Shown here piece after piece: positions 1-6,302 of a DNA stretch of 15,052 nucleotides. This DNA is from Deltaproteobacteria bacterium. Its GTDB lineage: Bacteria; Desulfobacterota; Desulfobacteria; Desulfobacterales; JAUVKB01. Location: positions 1 to 15,052 of the forward strand of contig JAUVKB010000029.1 in assembly GCA_030596405.1 (NCBI GenBank). The letters are read 5' to 3'. Positions within the stretch are counted from its first letter, which is position 1. Each line of letters begins with the position of its first letter. Both the position numbers and the translations under genes were made by a program. The notes below the pieces were generated by a model. That model was not told the DNA's origin. It did not search any database and was given only the letters and a program-made list of their open reading frames with translations.

Positions 1-1378
1 CTTTGTATTTAAAATCTCTTTCTTCGGGCAAAAACCATGTTATGCCTGCGGCTCGTCCCCTTGGAATTATAGTTATTTTGTTGACGGCATCCGTGCCGGG
101 AAGAAGTCGCGCAACAAGCGCATGCCCGCCTTCGTGATACGCCGTAGTTTTTCTGTCCTCTTCCCTTACCACCTTCGACTTTCGTTCCAGCCCCATGTAA
201 ACTTTATCTTTGGCGTCTTCAAAATCGACCATTTCAAGTTTTTCTTTGTTCCTTTTTGCCGCCATGAGAGCTGCTTCGTTTACGAGATTTTCAAGATCTG
301 CTCCGGAAAAACCGGGCGTGCCCTTTGCCAGCACAAGTGTATTGACATCCGGACCGATCGGCGTTTTTTTCATATGAACATGTAGAATCTCTTCCCTGCC
401 CTTGATGTCCGGCAGAGAAACAACCACTTGACGGTCAAAACGTCCGGGGCGCTGTAATGCCGGATCAAGGACATCCGGCCGGTTTGTGGCGGAGACAAGT
501 ATAACGCCTTCATTTGATTCAAACCCGTCCATCTCGACGAGAAGCTGGTTTAAGGTCTGCTCTCTTTCATCATGCCCCCCTCCAAGACCGGCTCCCCTGT
601 GTCTTCCGACCGCATCTAATTCATCGATAAAAATAATACAGGGAGCATTCTTTTTGCCCTGTTCAAAAAGGTCTCTCACGCGTGAAGCGCCCACACCGAC
701 AAACATTTCTACAAAATCCGAGCCACTGATACTAAAGAATGGAACCCCGGCCTCACCTGCGATTGCACGCGCCAAAAGGGTTTTCCCCGTACCCGGAGGC
801 CCCATTAAAAGCACCCCTTTAGGTATCCGCCCCCCAAGACGCGTGAATTTTTTGGGATTTTTCAAAAACTCTATGATCTCTTCCAGCTCTTCTTTTGCCT
901 CATCGATTCCGGCAACGTCTTCAAAAGTAATTTTTGTCGATTGATCAGAAAGCAAGCGGGCGCGGCTCTTTCCAAAAGAAAGGGCTTTGCCGCCGCCTGA
1001 CTGCATTTGGCGCATGAAAAATATCCATACACCGATAAGCACAATCATCGGAAACCATGAAACAAGGAGCGCCATGTACCATGGGGACTCGTTAGGCGGT
1101 TTTGCATTTATAGAAACATTTTTTTGTCTGAGAATTTTGATAAGATCACTGTCCTGGGGAGCAAAAACCTTGTACTGGACACCGCTTATATCAGTGACAA
1201 AAAGTTCCTGCCCCTGGATTACCACTTGGCTTATACGTTCATTTTCAACCATGGTAAGAAACTCTGTGTAGCTTCTTTTTGTTTCCACCATGCGTTGCTG
1301 GTTGAAAAGATTATAGAGCATGATCATCATGAGGGTAATAACAAGCCATAGGGCCAGATTTTTATAAAACGGATTCAA
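1..1378 (-). CDS. ftsH: ATP-dependent zinc metalloprotease FtsH (3' end off window)
   Basis: This is a membrane-anchored AAA+ protease that degrades misfolded membrane proteins and selected cytosolic regulators. About 459 residues are visible of a usual 610-650; the C-terminal part of the protease domain is beyond the left edge. The start is a TTG at 1378 with a strong AGGAGG at 1384-1389, five bases away; the protein begins MNPFYKNLALWLVITL, a first membrane segment. A second membrane segment falls near residues 100-121. Walker A GPPGTGKT is at residues 193-200, Walker B FIDELDA is near 250, and the SRH arginine region QRPGRFDRQ is near 310. The zinc-binding HExxH reads HEGGH (nt 122-136, residues 415-419), with glycine where alanine is common; both zinc histidines and the glutamate are kept. 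It lies 58 bp downstream of tilS and is probably cotranscribed with it. The family call is certain; only the end is missing. Confidence 0.97.
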   Translation of the reverse strand, partial: MNPFYKNLALWLVITLMMIMLYNLFNQQRMVETKRSYTEFLTMVENERISQVVIQGQELFVTDISGVQYKVFAPQDSDLIKILRQKNVSINAKPPNESPWYMALLVSWFPMIVLIGVWIFFMRQMQSGGGKALSFGKSRARLLSDQSTKITFEDVAGIDEAKEELEEIIEFLKNPKKFTRLGGRIPKGVLLMGPPGTGKTLLARAIAGEAGVPFFSISGSDFVEMFVGVGASRVRDLFEQGKKNAPCIIFIDELDAVGRHRGAGLGGGHDEREQTLNQLLVEMDGFESNEGVILVSATNRPDVLDPALQRPGRFDRQVVVSLPDIKGREEILHVHMKKTPIGPDVNTLVLAKGTPGFSGADLENLVNEAALMAAKRNKEKLEMVDFEDAKDKVYMGLERKSKVVREEDRKTTAYHEGGHALVARLLPGTDAVNKITIIPRGRAAGITWFLPEERDFKYK

Positions 1379-1436
1379 TATTGCCTCCTGATAAAAATTT
1401 TAAAATGTATCTTTATATTTTAACCATCATTGCCCA

Positions 1437-2936
1437 TTAAGCAAGAAAAACTTCTATTTTAAGCGCCTGGCTGGTCAAAGGCAGCACTTTAACGGAATCG
1501 TCTATTCTATGGCCAACAACCCATATTATTTTTCCGCAGCTTAATAAAACCGGACAGTTGGCTCTGTCTGCCGGATGAACCTTTTTATCAACAAAATACT
1601 TTTTTACCCTTTGTGTGCCGCTCATACCCAGAGGGGTAAACCGGTCACCTGGTCGAAAGTTCCTCAAAGTCAGAGGGAAGTCAAGATGGTCCATATCAAA
1701 AAAGGCTGTCATCCGTTCATCGGAAAAAATAGCGGGGAAACCTTCAATGCCTGCCTGCAATAATTTTAAACGGATTTTAATGCCGATCTCTTTCATTAAT
1801 ACTGTCCCTGGTTTTAGGATACGATATTCAAAAGAAAGGGAGGCGGCATCTGTTGGTTTCACATTAAATTCACGCAGGGAAGTTTTTTCTTTTGAGACTG
1901 TAAGCTCTTCCTTGTACCGCTTAATACGGATCCGATCAGGAAGATCAAGGCTTTTATAAAAAGTTCCATTTTGTAACAGATCTATTGCCGCTTCTATATG
2001 CCTGTAAGAAATGCGCCGCAAGTCACCCTTAACAATAGCAATAGCTTTTCTGATTATCCTTCTTTTTGCCGCAACGTGTTCCCTGTTTAGATTCTTAACC
2101 GAAAGTGTAACTCTTCCTCTTTCCACGGCTTGGACACATTGTTTAAACAGGCTGTCTGTTATATCTTCTATCCATTCGTTTTCATGCTGGATAATCGAAG
2201 AAAAGCGATTGAGCGTCTCGACAATTTTTGGATTGTAGGATGATTTTAAAACCGGGATTAAATTATGACGTATTTTGTTTCTGAGAAATTTCGTATCTGT
2301 ATTGGATTTATCTAAAACATAATCTATACTTTTTGATGCCAAAAAATCGGTGATTTCGGATCGTCTTAATCGAATAAGAGGCCGGACAATTTTTCCATCC
2401 CTTACAGGCGGTATCCCGGAAATGCCCGGCGCCCCGCTTCCTCGAAACAGATACATCAATATAAGCTCCGCATTATCATCGGAATTATGGCCAAGGGCAA
2501 TCTTGTTAAATCCGTATCGTTCTGAAATATAATCAAAAAGCGCATAACGAACACGCCTGGATGCTTCTTCTGTGGACAGCTTGTGCAGGCGTTGATATTT
2601 GCGGACATTCTCTTTTTTCATATAAAAAGGCAAATCAAGTTTTTCGGCAAGGGATTCAACGAATTTTGCATCATAATCCGAATCTTCCCGGCGGAGAGAG
2701 TGATTCAAGTGGACAACTCCCAGTCTTAAAGAAAACATGGGGACAAATGCAAGAAGCGCGTGTAGAAGGGCAACCGAATCAGGCCCTCCTGAAACACCTA
2801 CAAGCACGGAATCTCCGGGCTGAAACATACTGTAGGCAGCAATAGTCGCTTTTACAGTACGTAATAATTTGTTGTTAAATTTGTTGTTAAATTTTTTGGT
2901 CAATTTTTTGGTCAATTTTTCGGTCGGTGCCGGCAT
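1437..2936 (-). CDS. tilS: tRNA(Ile)-lysidine synthetase TilS
   Basis: TilS joins lysine to C34 of the CAU-anticodon tRNA-Ile using ATP, which switches decoding from AUG to AUA; it is an essential cytosolic enzyme. The PP-loop motif SGGPDS is at residues 49-54, followed by HLNHSLRREDSD and HNSDDNAE, both typical of the N-type ATP pyrophosphatase domain. A middle tRNA-binding domain follows, and a C-terminal TilS_C region contains FRPGDRFTPLGMSGTQRVKKYF. At 499 aa it is somewhat longer than the E. coli enzyme. Part of the excess is a lysine/asparagine-rich N-terminal stretch (about residues 5-24) encoded by 12-bp tandem repeats. No clear ribosome-binding site precedes the ATG at 2936. A start inside the repeats (for example an in-frame TTG) is possible and would remove the extension. 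It is upstream of ftsH in the same direction, a common bacterial pairing. Confidence 0.95.
   Translation of the reverse strand: MPAPTEKLTKKLTKKFNNKFNNKLLRTVKATIAAYSMFQPGDSVLVGVSGGPDSVALLHALLAFVPMFSLRLGVVHLNHSLRREDSDYDAKFVESLAEKLDLPFYMKKENVRKYQRLHKLSTEEASRRVRYALFDYISERYGFNKIALGHNSDDNAELILMYLFRGSGAPGISGIPPVRDGKIVRPLIRLRRSEITDFLASKSIDYVLDKSNTDTKFLRNKIRHNLIPVLKSSYNPKIVETLNRFSSIIQHENEWIEDITDSLFKQCVQAVERGRVTLSVKNLNREHVAAKRRIIRKAIAIVKGDLRRISYRHIEAAIDLLQNGTFYKSLDLPDRIRIKRYKEELTVSKEKTSLREFNVKPTDAASLSFEYRILKPGTVLMKEIGIKIRLKLLQAGIEGFPAIFSDERMTAFFDMDHLDFPLTLRNFRPGDRFTPLGMSGTQRVKKYFVDKKVHPADRANCPVLLSCGKIIWVVGHRIDDSVKVLPLTSQALKIEVFLA
2866..2925. repeat. Five 12-bp tandem repeats in the 5' end of tilS
   Basis: Five consecutive 12-bp units occur here: two read AATTTGTTGTTA, two read AATTTTTTGGTC and one reads AATTTTTCGGTC. 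On the coding strand they give four-residue units (TEKL, TKKL, TKKF, NNKF, NNKL), so unit gain or loss keeps the frame. The result is a basic, low-complexity N-terminal extension ahead of the conserved PP-loop domain. Confidence 0.9.
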
Positions 2937-3004
2937 GGCGCGGTTGAAATTTTCGTCTTTAAGTCTTAAACGAACCGGTTATTTTTCAAAGGACTCGCTA
3001 AAAA

Positions 3005-3033
3005 CAAATACCAAAACAGGGCCGCATAGTCAA
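3005..3033 (-). promoter_or_regulatory. Possible promoter for tilS-ftsH
   Basis: On the minus strand TTGACT (3028-3033) is followed 17 bp later by TATTTG (3005-3010), which is preceded by TGG and so resembles an extended -10. The -10 matches the consensus at only three positions. It lies about 70 bp upstream of the tilS start and would be divergent from the SRP RNA promoter. This is a weak prediction. Confidence 0.3.
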
Positions 3034-3084
3034 CCCGTGCTTTTTATAGAATCAGGGCAGACGCATATGAATTTTCAAATTTGC

Positions 3085-3112
3085 TTGTAAAAATAATTTT
3101 ATGAATTATAAT
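3085..3112 (+). promoter_or_regulatory. Promoter of the SRP RNA gene
   Basis: A perfect -10 hexamer TATAAT is at 3107-3112, with TTGTAA at 3085-3090 as a -35 (four of six matches) and a 16-bp spacer. The expected transcript start is close to 3121, where the terminal helix of the SRP RNA begins. The surroundings are AT-rich. Confidence 0.6.
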
Positions 3113-3120
3113 ACAATGCA

Positions 3121-3374
3121 GGTTGTGCTAGGCGGGGAGTTAGCGGTGCCCTTTTCCCGAAATCCGCTTTATGCGGGGTCGAATTCCCTCTAAAGGATTT
3201 TTGTCCTGAAAATTAATTAAGTCATCCTGATCGGTCGCCGTGCAACAGACAGCCATGAATTTCGTCAGGTCCGGGAGGAAGCAGCGATAAGTGGTGCAGT
3301 CTGTGTCGCGGATCGATCCCGATCATATTTGTGGCTAATTATTTCAGAAAAGATCTGATAGAGGGTGCACAACC
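3121..3374 (+). ncRNA. ffs: Signal recognition particle RNA, large (Alu-containing) type
   Basis: This is the RNA scaffold of the signal recognition particle, which with Ffh targets nascent membrane and secreted proteins. The 5' part carries the Alu-domain signature GTGCTAGGCGGGGAG, then TAGCGGTGCCC and AATCCGCTTTATGCGGGG, closely resembling the Bacillus scRNA. The S domain contains GTCAGGTCCGGGAGGAAGCA (3264-3283) with a GGGA tetraloop at 3273-3276, where GGAA is more usual; this is still a GNRA loop. The ends pair perfectly: GGTTGTGC (3121-3128) with GCACAACC (3367-3374). The length of about 254 nt fits the large type rather than the roughly 114-nt 4.5S form. A T-rich run follows at 3377-3386. 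The boundaries come from the end helix and may be off by a few bases. Confidence 0.93.
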
Positions 3375-3602
3375 GCTTTTTAGTTTTCCCCATTTTTAGT
3401 TTTTTCAGGCTATTTCCCGAACAGGGCTGCCTTTCCGCCGTCGCCCGACTGAACAAAAAAATAAAAAATATTTTGGAAAACAAGCAGTTGTCAGCAATAT
3501 CAAACCTGTCAATGATTGCCTTGACATTGTTTAATAGCGTATTATTTTTTAAGAGAACTTTATGACTTTTTACCCAATAAAGGCAGGAGATAATATTTAC
3601 AG
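3375..3602. other. Intergenic region between SRP RNA and grpE
   Basis: No credible gene is seen here. The first 40 bases are T-rich and may end SRP RNA transcription, although no local GC-rich hairpin is obvious. The second half holds an inverted repeat and a possible grpE promoter (listed separately), then AGGAGA at 3585-3590 ahead of the grpE ATG with a rather long 12-base spacing. There is no CIRCE element. Confidence 0.5.
3507..3548 (+). promoter_or_regulatory. Possible grpE-dnaK promoter with overlapping inverted repeat
   Basis: TTGACA at 3521-3526 is a perfect -35 and is followed, 16 bp later, by TATTTT (3543-3548) as a weak -10. The -35 is also the right arm of a perfect inverted repeat, TGTCAA (3507-3512), eight bases, TTGACA. 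A regulator bound there would cover the -35. The assignment rests on sequence pattern only. Confidence 0.4.
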
Positions 3603-4208
3603 ATGACGGATGATGATAAAAGACAAAAACATAATAGAACCAAAGCAGCCGGAAAAAAGATTAGAATAACAAAAAAAACCGGTTCTGATAAAGACGATAC
3701 AGACAAGTCCGATGATCCGGTAAAAAAAATGAAAAAAAAGCTTGAAGCGGCAGAGGAGGAGGCAAAACAGTCATATGAAAAATACTTGAGAGTCTCGGCA
3801 GAGTTCGAAAACTACAAAAAACGTTCTTTGCGGGAAATGGAGGAATTCAGAAAATTTGCCAATGAATCCTTGATAAAAGAGATGCTCAGTGTTGTGGACA
3901 ACCTTGAAAGAGCTATAGATTCGTCCAGCGATAACGAAGGGGCAAAAAGCCGCGTTGTGGAAGGGGTTGATATGACCCTGAGGGAAATACTGAAAATTTT
4001 TGAAAAGTTTGGGGTAAAGCCTGTTGAAAGTTTAGGCGAAAAATTTGATCCGACCTATCATCAGGCTGTATCGCAGGAAAAAACCGATGATTATCCTGGC
4101 GATACAGTAACAAAGGATCTCCAAAGGGGATACATGCTTCATGGCAGGCTGCTCAGACCCGCTATGGTTATTATATCAACAAGTTGTGACAACAACAAGC
4201 AACAATGA
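3603..4208 (+). CDS. grpE: Nucleotide exchange factor GrpE
   Basis: GrpE is a dimeric cochaperone that releases ADP from DnaK and so resets the Hsp70 cycle. The 201-aa product has a charged, lysine-rich, probably disordered N-terminus (residues 1-40). A long helical segment follows, around residues 40-90, with KKLEAAEEEAKQSYEKYLR and AEFENYKKR, forming the paired-helix stalk. The C-terminal beta domain ends with the family signature YMLHGRLLRPAMVIIS. The length is normal for the family. dnaK begins 56 bp downstream in the same direction, so the two are probably one heat-shock transcription unit. Confidence 0.97.
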   Translation: MTDDDKRQKHNRTKAAGKKIRITKKTGSDKDDTDKSDDPVKKMKKKLEAAEEEAKQSYEKYLRVSAEFENYKKRSLREMEEFRKFANESLIKEMLSVVDNLERAIDSSSDNEGAKSRVVEGVDMTLREILKIFEKFGVKPVESLGEKFDPTYHQAVSQEKTDDYPGDTVTKDLQRGYMLHGRLLRPAMVIISTSCDNNKQQ

Positions 4209-4264
4209 TAATATGGATAATACAAAATGATATATAAAAAGCGACAAAGTCAGGAGGGATACAA

Positions 4265-6190
4265 ATGGGTAAAGTAATAGGAATTGATTTAGGCACAACA
4301 AATTCATGTGTGGCAATAATGGATGGTGGCGAGGCAAAGGTAATAACAAATCCGGAGGGAGGACGGACGACACCTTCCATATTTTCTATCTCAAGCAGCG
4401 GGGAAAGGCTTGTGGGGCAAATTGCAAAACGTCAGGCCATAACAAACCCGGAAAATACGGTTTTTGCCGTTAAACGGTTAATCGGCCGCAGATATTCCTC
4501 GCCTGAGGTGCAAAGTGATATAAATATACTCCCTTACAAAATAGAAAAGGGGGGAAAGGACGAGACCCGTATTAATGTTAACGGGAAACTTCACACCCCT
4601 GCCGAGATATCATCATTTATTCTCGCAAATATTAAAAAAACCGCCGAGGAATATCTTGGTGAAAAAGTTACAGACGCGGTTGTAACCGTACCGGCATATT
4701 TTAACGATAGCCAGCGCCAGGCGACCAAAGATGCCGGGAAAATTGCCGGCCTTAATGTTCTTCGGATAATCAATGAACCCACGGCCGCATCACTTGCATA
4801 CGGCCTGGACAAGAAAAAAGAAGAAAAGATCGCCGTTTTTGACCTCGGAGGCGGCACCTTTGATGTATCTATACTCGAAATCGGGGAAGGAGTCTTTGAA
4901 GTAAAAGCCACAAACGGTGATACCCATCTGGGCGGCGAGGATTTTGACCTGCGGCTTATCGAGTACCTGGCGGATGAATTCAAGAAAGACCAGGGCATTG
5001 ATTTAAGAAGTGATAAAATGGCATTACAACGGCTGAAAGAGGCTGCCGAAAAGGCAAAAATGGAATTATCAACATCTATGGAGACAGATGTAAATCTTCC
5101 CTTTATAACAGCCGACAGCAGCGGGCCTAAACACCTTAACATAAAATTGACCAGGGCTAAAATAGAATCCCTGGTCGGCGATCTTCTGGACAAACTGGAA
5201 GGACCCTGCCGGACTGCTCTTAAGGATGCAGGCATGACGCCTAAGGATATTGACGAAGTTATTCTAGTCGGTGGCATGATACGCATGCCGGCGGTTCAGG
5301 AACGGGTCAAGCAGATTTTCGGCAAAGAGCCTCATAAGGGCGTTAATCCTGATGAAGTTGTTGCAATCGGCGCTGCCATTCAGGGTGGTGTTTTAAAGGG
5401 AGACGTCAAAGATGTTCTTCTTCTTGATGTTACGCCACTTTCTCTTGGTATCGAAACCTTAGGTGGTATCATGACCAGGCTGATCGAGAAGAATACAACT
5501 ATTCCGACTAAAAAGAGCCAAACCTTTTCAACCGCTGCCGACAACCAGCCGGCGGTCTCCATTCATGTGCTTCAGGGTGAACGGGAAATGGCTTCGGGCA
5601 ACAAAACACTTGGCCGTTTCGAACTTGTCGGGATACCGCCGGCTCCGCGTGGAGTACCTCAGGTTGAGGTTTCTTTCGATATCGATGCCAATGGTATTGT
5701 TAATGTCTCTGCAAAAGATATGGCGACAAATAAGGAACAGTCAATCAAAATTACGGCTTCCAGCGGATTGTCCAAGGAAGATATCGATAATCTGATCAAA
5801 GATGCGGAGCTTCATGCTGAAGAAGATAAAAAGAAAAAAGAACTGGTAGAAGCCCGTAATAATGCGGATGCATTGATCTATTCTACTGAAAAAACGACAA
5901 AAGAACTAGGAGATAAAGTTGACGCCGCGACAAAAACCCAGATTGAAAGCGCTACGGCCAACCTTAAGAAAGCTATGGAGGGAGATGATGCCGCGGAAAT
6001 CAAACGGCTGAGCGAAGAATTAACCCAGGCTTCCCATAAGCTCGCAGAAGCCATGTATCAACAAGCTGCTCAGTCAGAGGATCAACAACCCGGCGCCGAG
6101 AGCGCCGGCCCTGGCCAGCCGGAGTCTTCCACCCCCGATGAAGATGTTGTGGACGCCGATTTTGAAGAAGTAAAAGACGATAAAAAATAA
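4265..6190 (+). CDS. dnaK: Molecular chaperone DnaK (Hsp70)
   Basis: DnaK is the cytosolic Hsp70 that binds exposed hydrophobic segments in an ATP-dependent cycle with DnaJ and GrpE. The start is supported by AGGAGG at 4252-4257, seven bases before the ATG. The nucleotide-binding domain opens with GIDLGTTNSCVAI, has the phosphate-2 loop DLGGGT at residues 193-198, and ends with VILVGGMIRMPAVQ. The interdomain linker DVLLLDVTPLS is at residues 383-393, followed by the substrate-binding beta domain and helical lid. The C-terminal tail ends in DEDVVDADFEEVKDDKK, the usual bacterial DnaK ending. At 641 aa it is full length. No dnaJ follows; instead a strong palindrome closes the unit. Confidence 0.99.
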   Translation: MGKVIGIDLGTTNSCVAIMDGGEAKVITNPEGGRTTPSIFSISSSGERLVGQIAKRQAITNPENTVFAVKRLIGRRYSSPEVQSDINILPYKIEKGGKDETRINVNGKLHTPAEISSFILANIKKTAEEYLGEKVTDAVVTVPAYFNDSQRQATKDAGKIAGLNVLRIINEPTAASLAYGLDKKKEEKIAVFDLGGGTFDVSILEIGEGVFEVKATNGDTHLGGEDFDLRLIEYLADEFKKDQGIDLRSDKMALQRLKEAAEKAKMELSTSMETDVNLPFITADSSGPKHLNIKLTRAKIESLVGDLLDKLEGPCRTALKDAGMTPKDIDEVILVGGMIRMPAVQERVKQIFGKEPHKGVNPDEVVAIGAAIQGGVLKGDVKDVLLLDVTPLSLGIETLGGIMTRLIEKNTTIPTKKSQTFSTAADNQPAVSIHVLQGEREMASGNKTLGRFELVGIPPAPRGVPQVEVSFDIDANGIVNVSAKDMATNKEQSIKITASSGLSKEDIDNLIKDAELHAEEDKKKKELVEARNNADALIYSTEKTTKELGDKVDAATKTQIESATANLKKAMEGDDAAEIKRLSEELTQASHKLAEAMYQQAAQSEDQQPGAESAGPGQPESSTPDEDVVDADFEEVKDDKK

Positions 6191-6196
6191 TACATA

Positions 6197-6234
6197 AGTC
6201 AGCCCGAATGTTTAATTAAACATTCGGGCTGACT
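6197..6234. terminator. Bidirectional terminator between dnaK and glgB
   Basis: This is a perfect 38-nt palindrome: AGTCAGCCCGAATGTTTAA followed directly by its reverse complement. The outer part of each arm is GC-rich. On the plus strand it is followed by GTTATTTAG, a weak U-tract. On the minus strand it is followed by a T-rich run (TATGTATTATTTTTTA), so it suits the glgB end at least as well as the dnaK end. A second, looser inverted repeat, GAACGAAAA (6249-6257) with TTTTCGTTC (6289-6297), lies between it and the glgB stop. Confidence 0.8.
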
Positions 6235-6302
6235 GTTATTTAGTACCCGAACGAAAAATAGAAAAGTTTAACCGCAGGAATACATTAATTTTCGTTCAGA
6301 GA

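Noticed and set aside
486..944. Open frame on the plus strand across ftsH
   Set aside because: It is antisense to the AAA+ core of ftsH, with its strong motifs; it has no recognisable domain and a low-complexity composition.
2866..2925. CRISPR-like repeats
   Set aside because: The units are 12 bp, contiguous, without spacers, and lie in a coding frame.
3388..3395. CCCCATTT as a sigma-32 type -10 for grpE
   Set aside because: There is no CTTGAA-like -35 at a suitable distance, it abuts the SRP RNA end, and it is more than 200 bp from grpE.
3265..3483. 72-aa minus-strand open frame over the SRP RNA 3' half
   Set aside because: It covers structured RNA sequence and has no ribosome-binding site or family resemblance.
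3375..3602. CIRCE operator upstream of grpE
   Set aside because: The TTAGCACTC/GAGTGCTAA pattern is absent.
4591..5286. 231-aa open frame antisense to dnaK
   Set aside because: It is a serine/arginine-rich shadow of a highly conserved coding region, with no start context.
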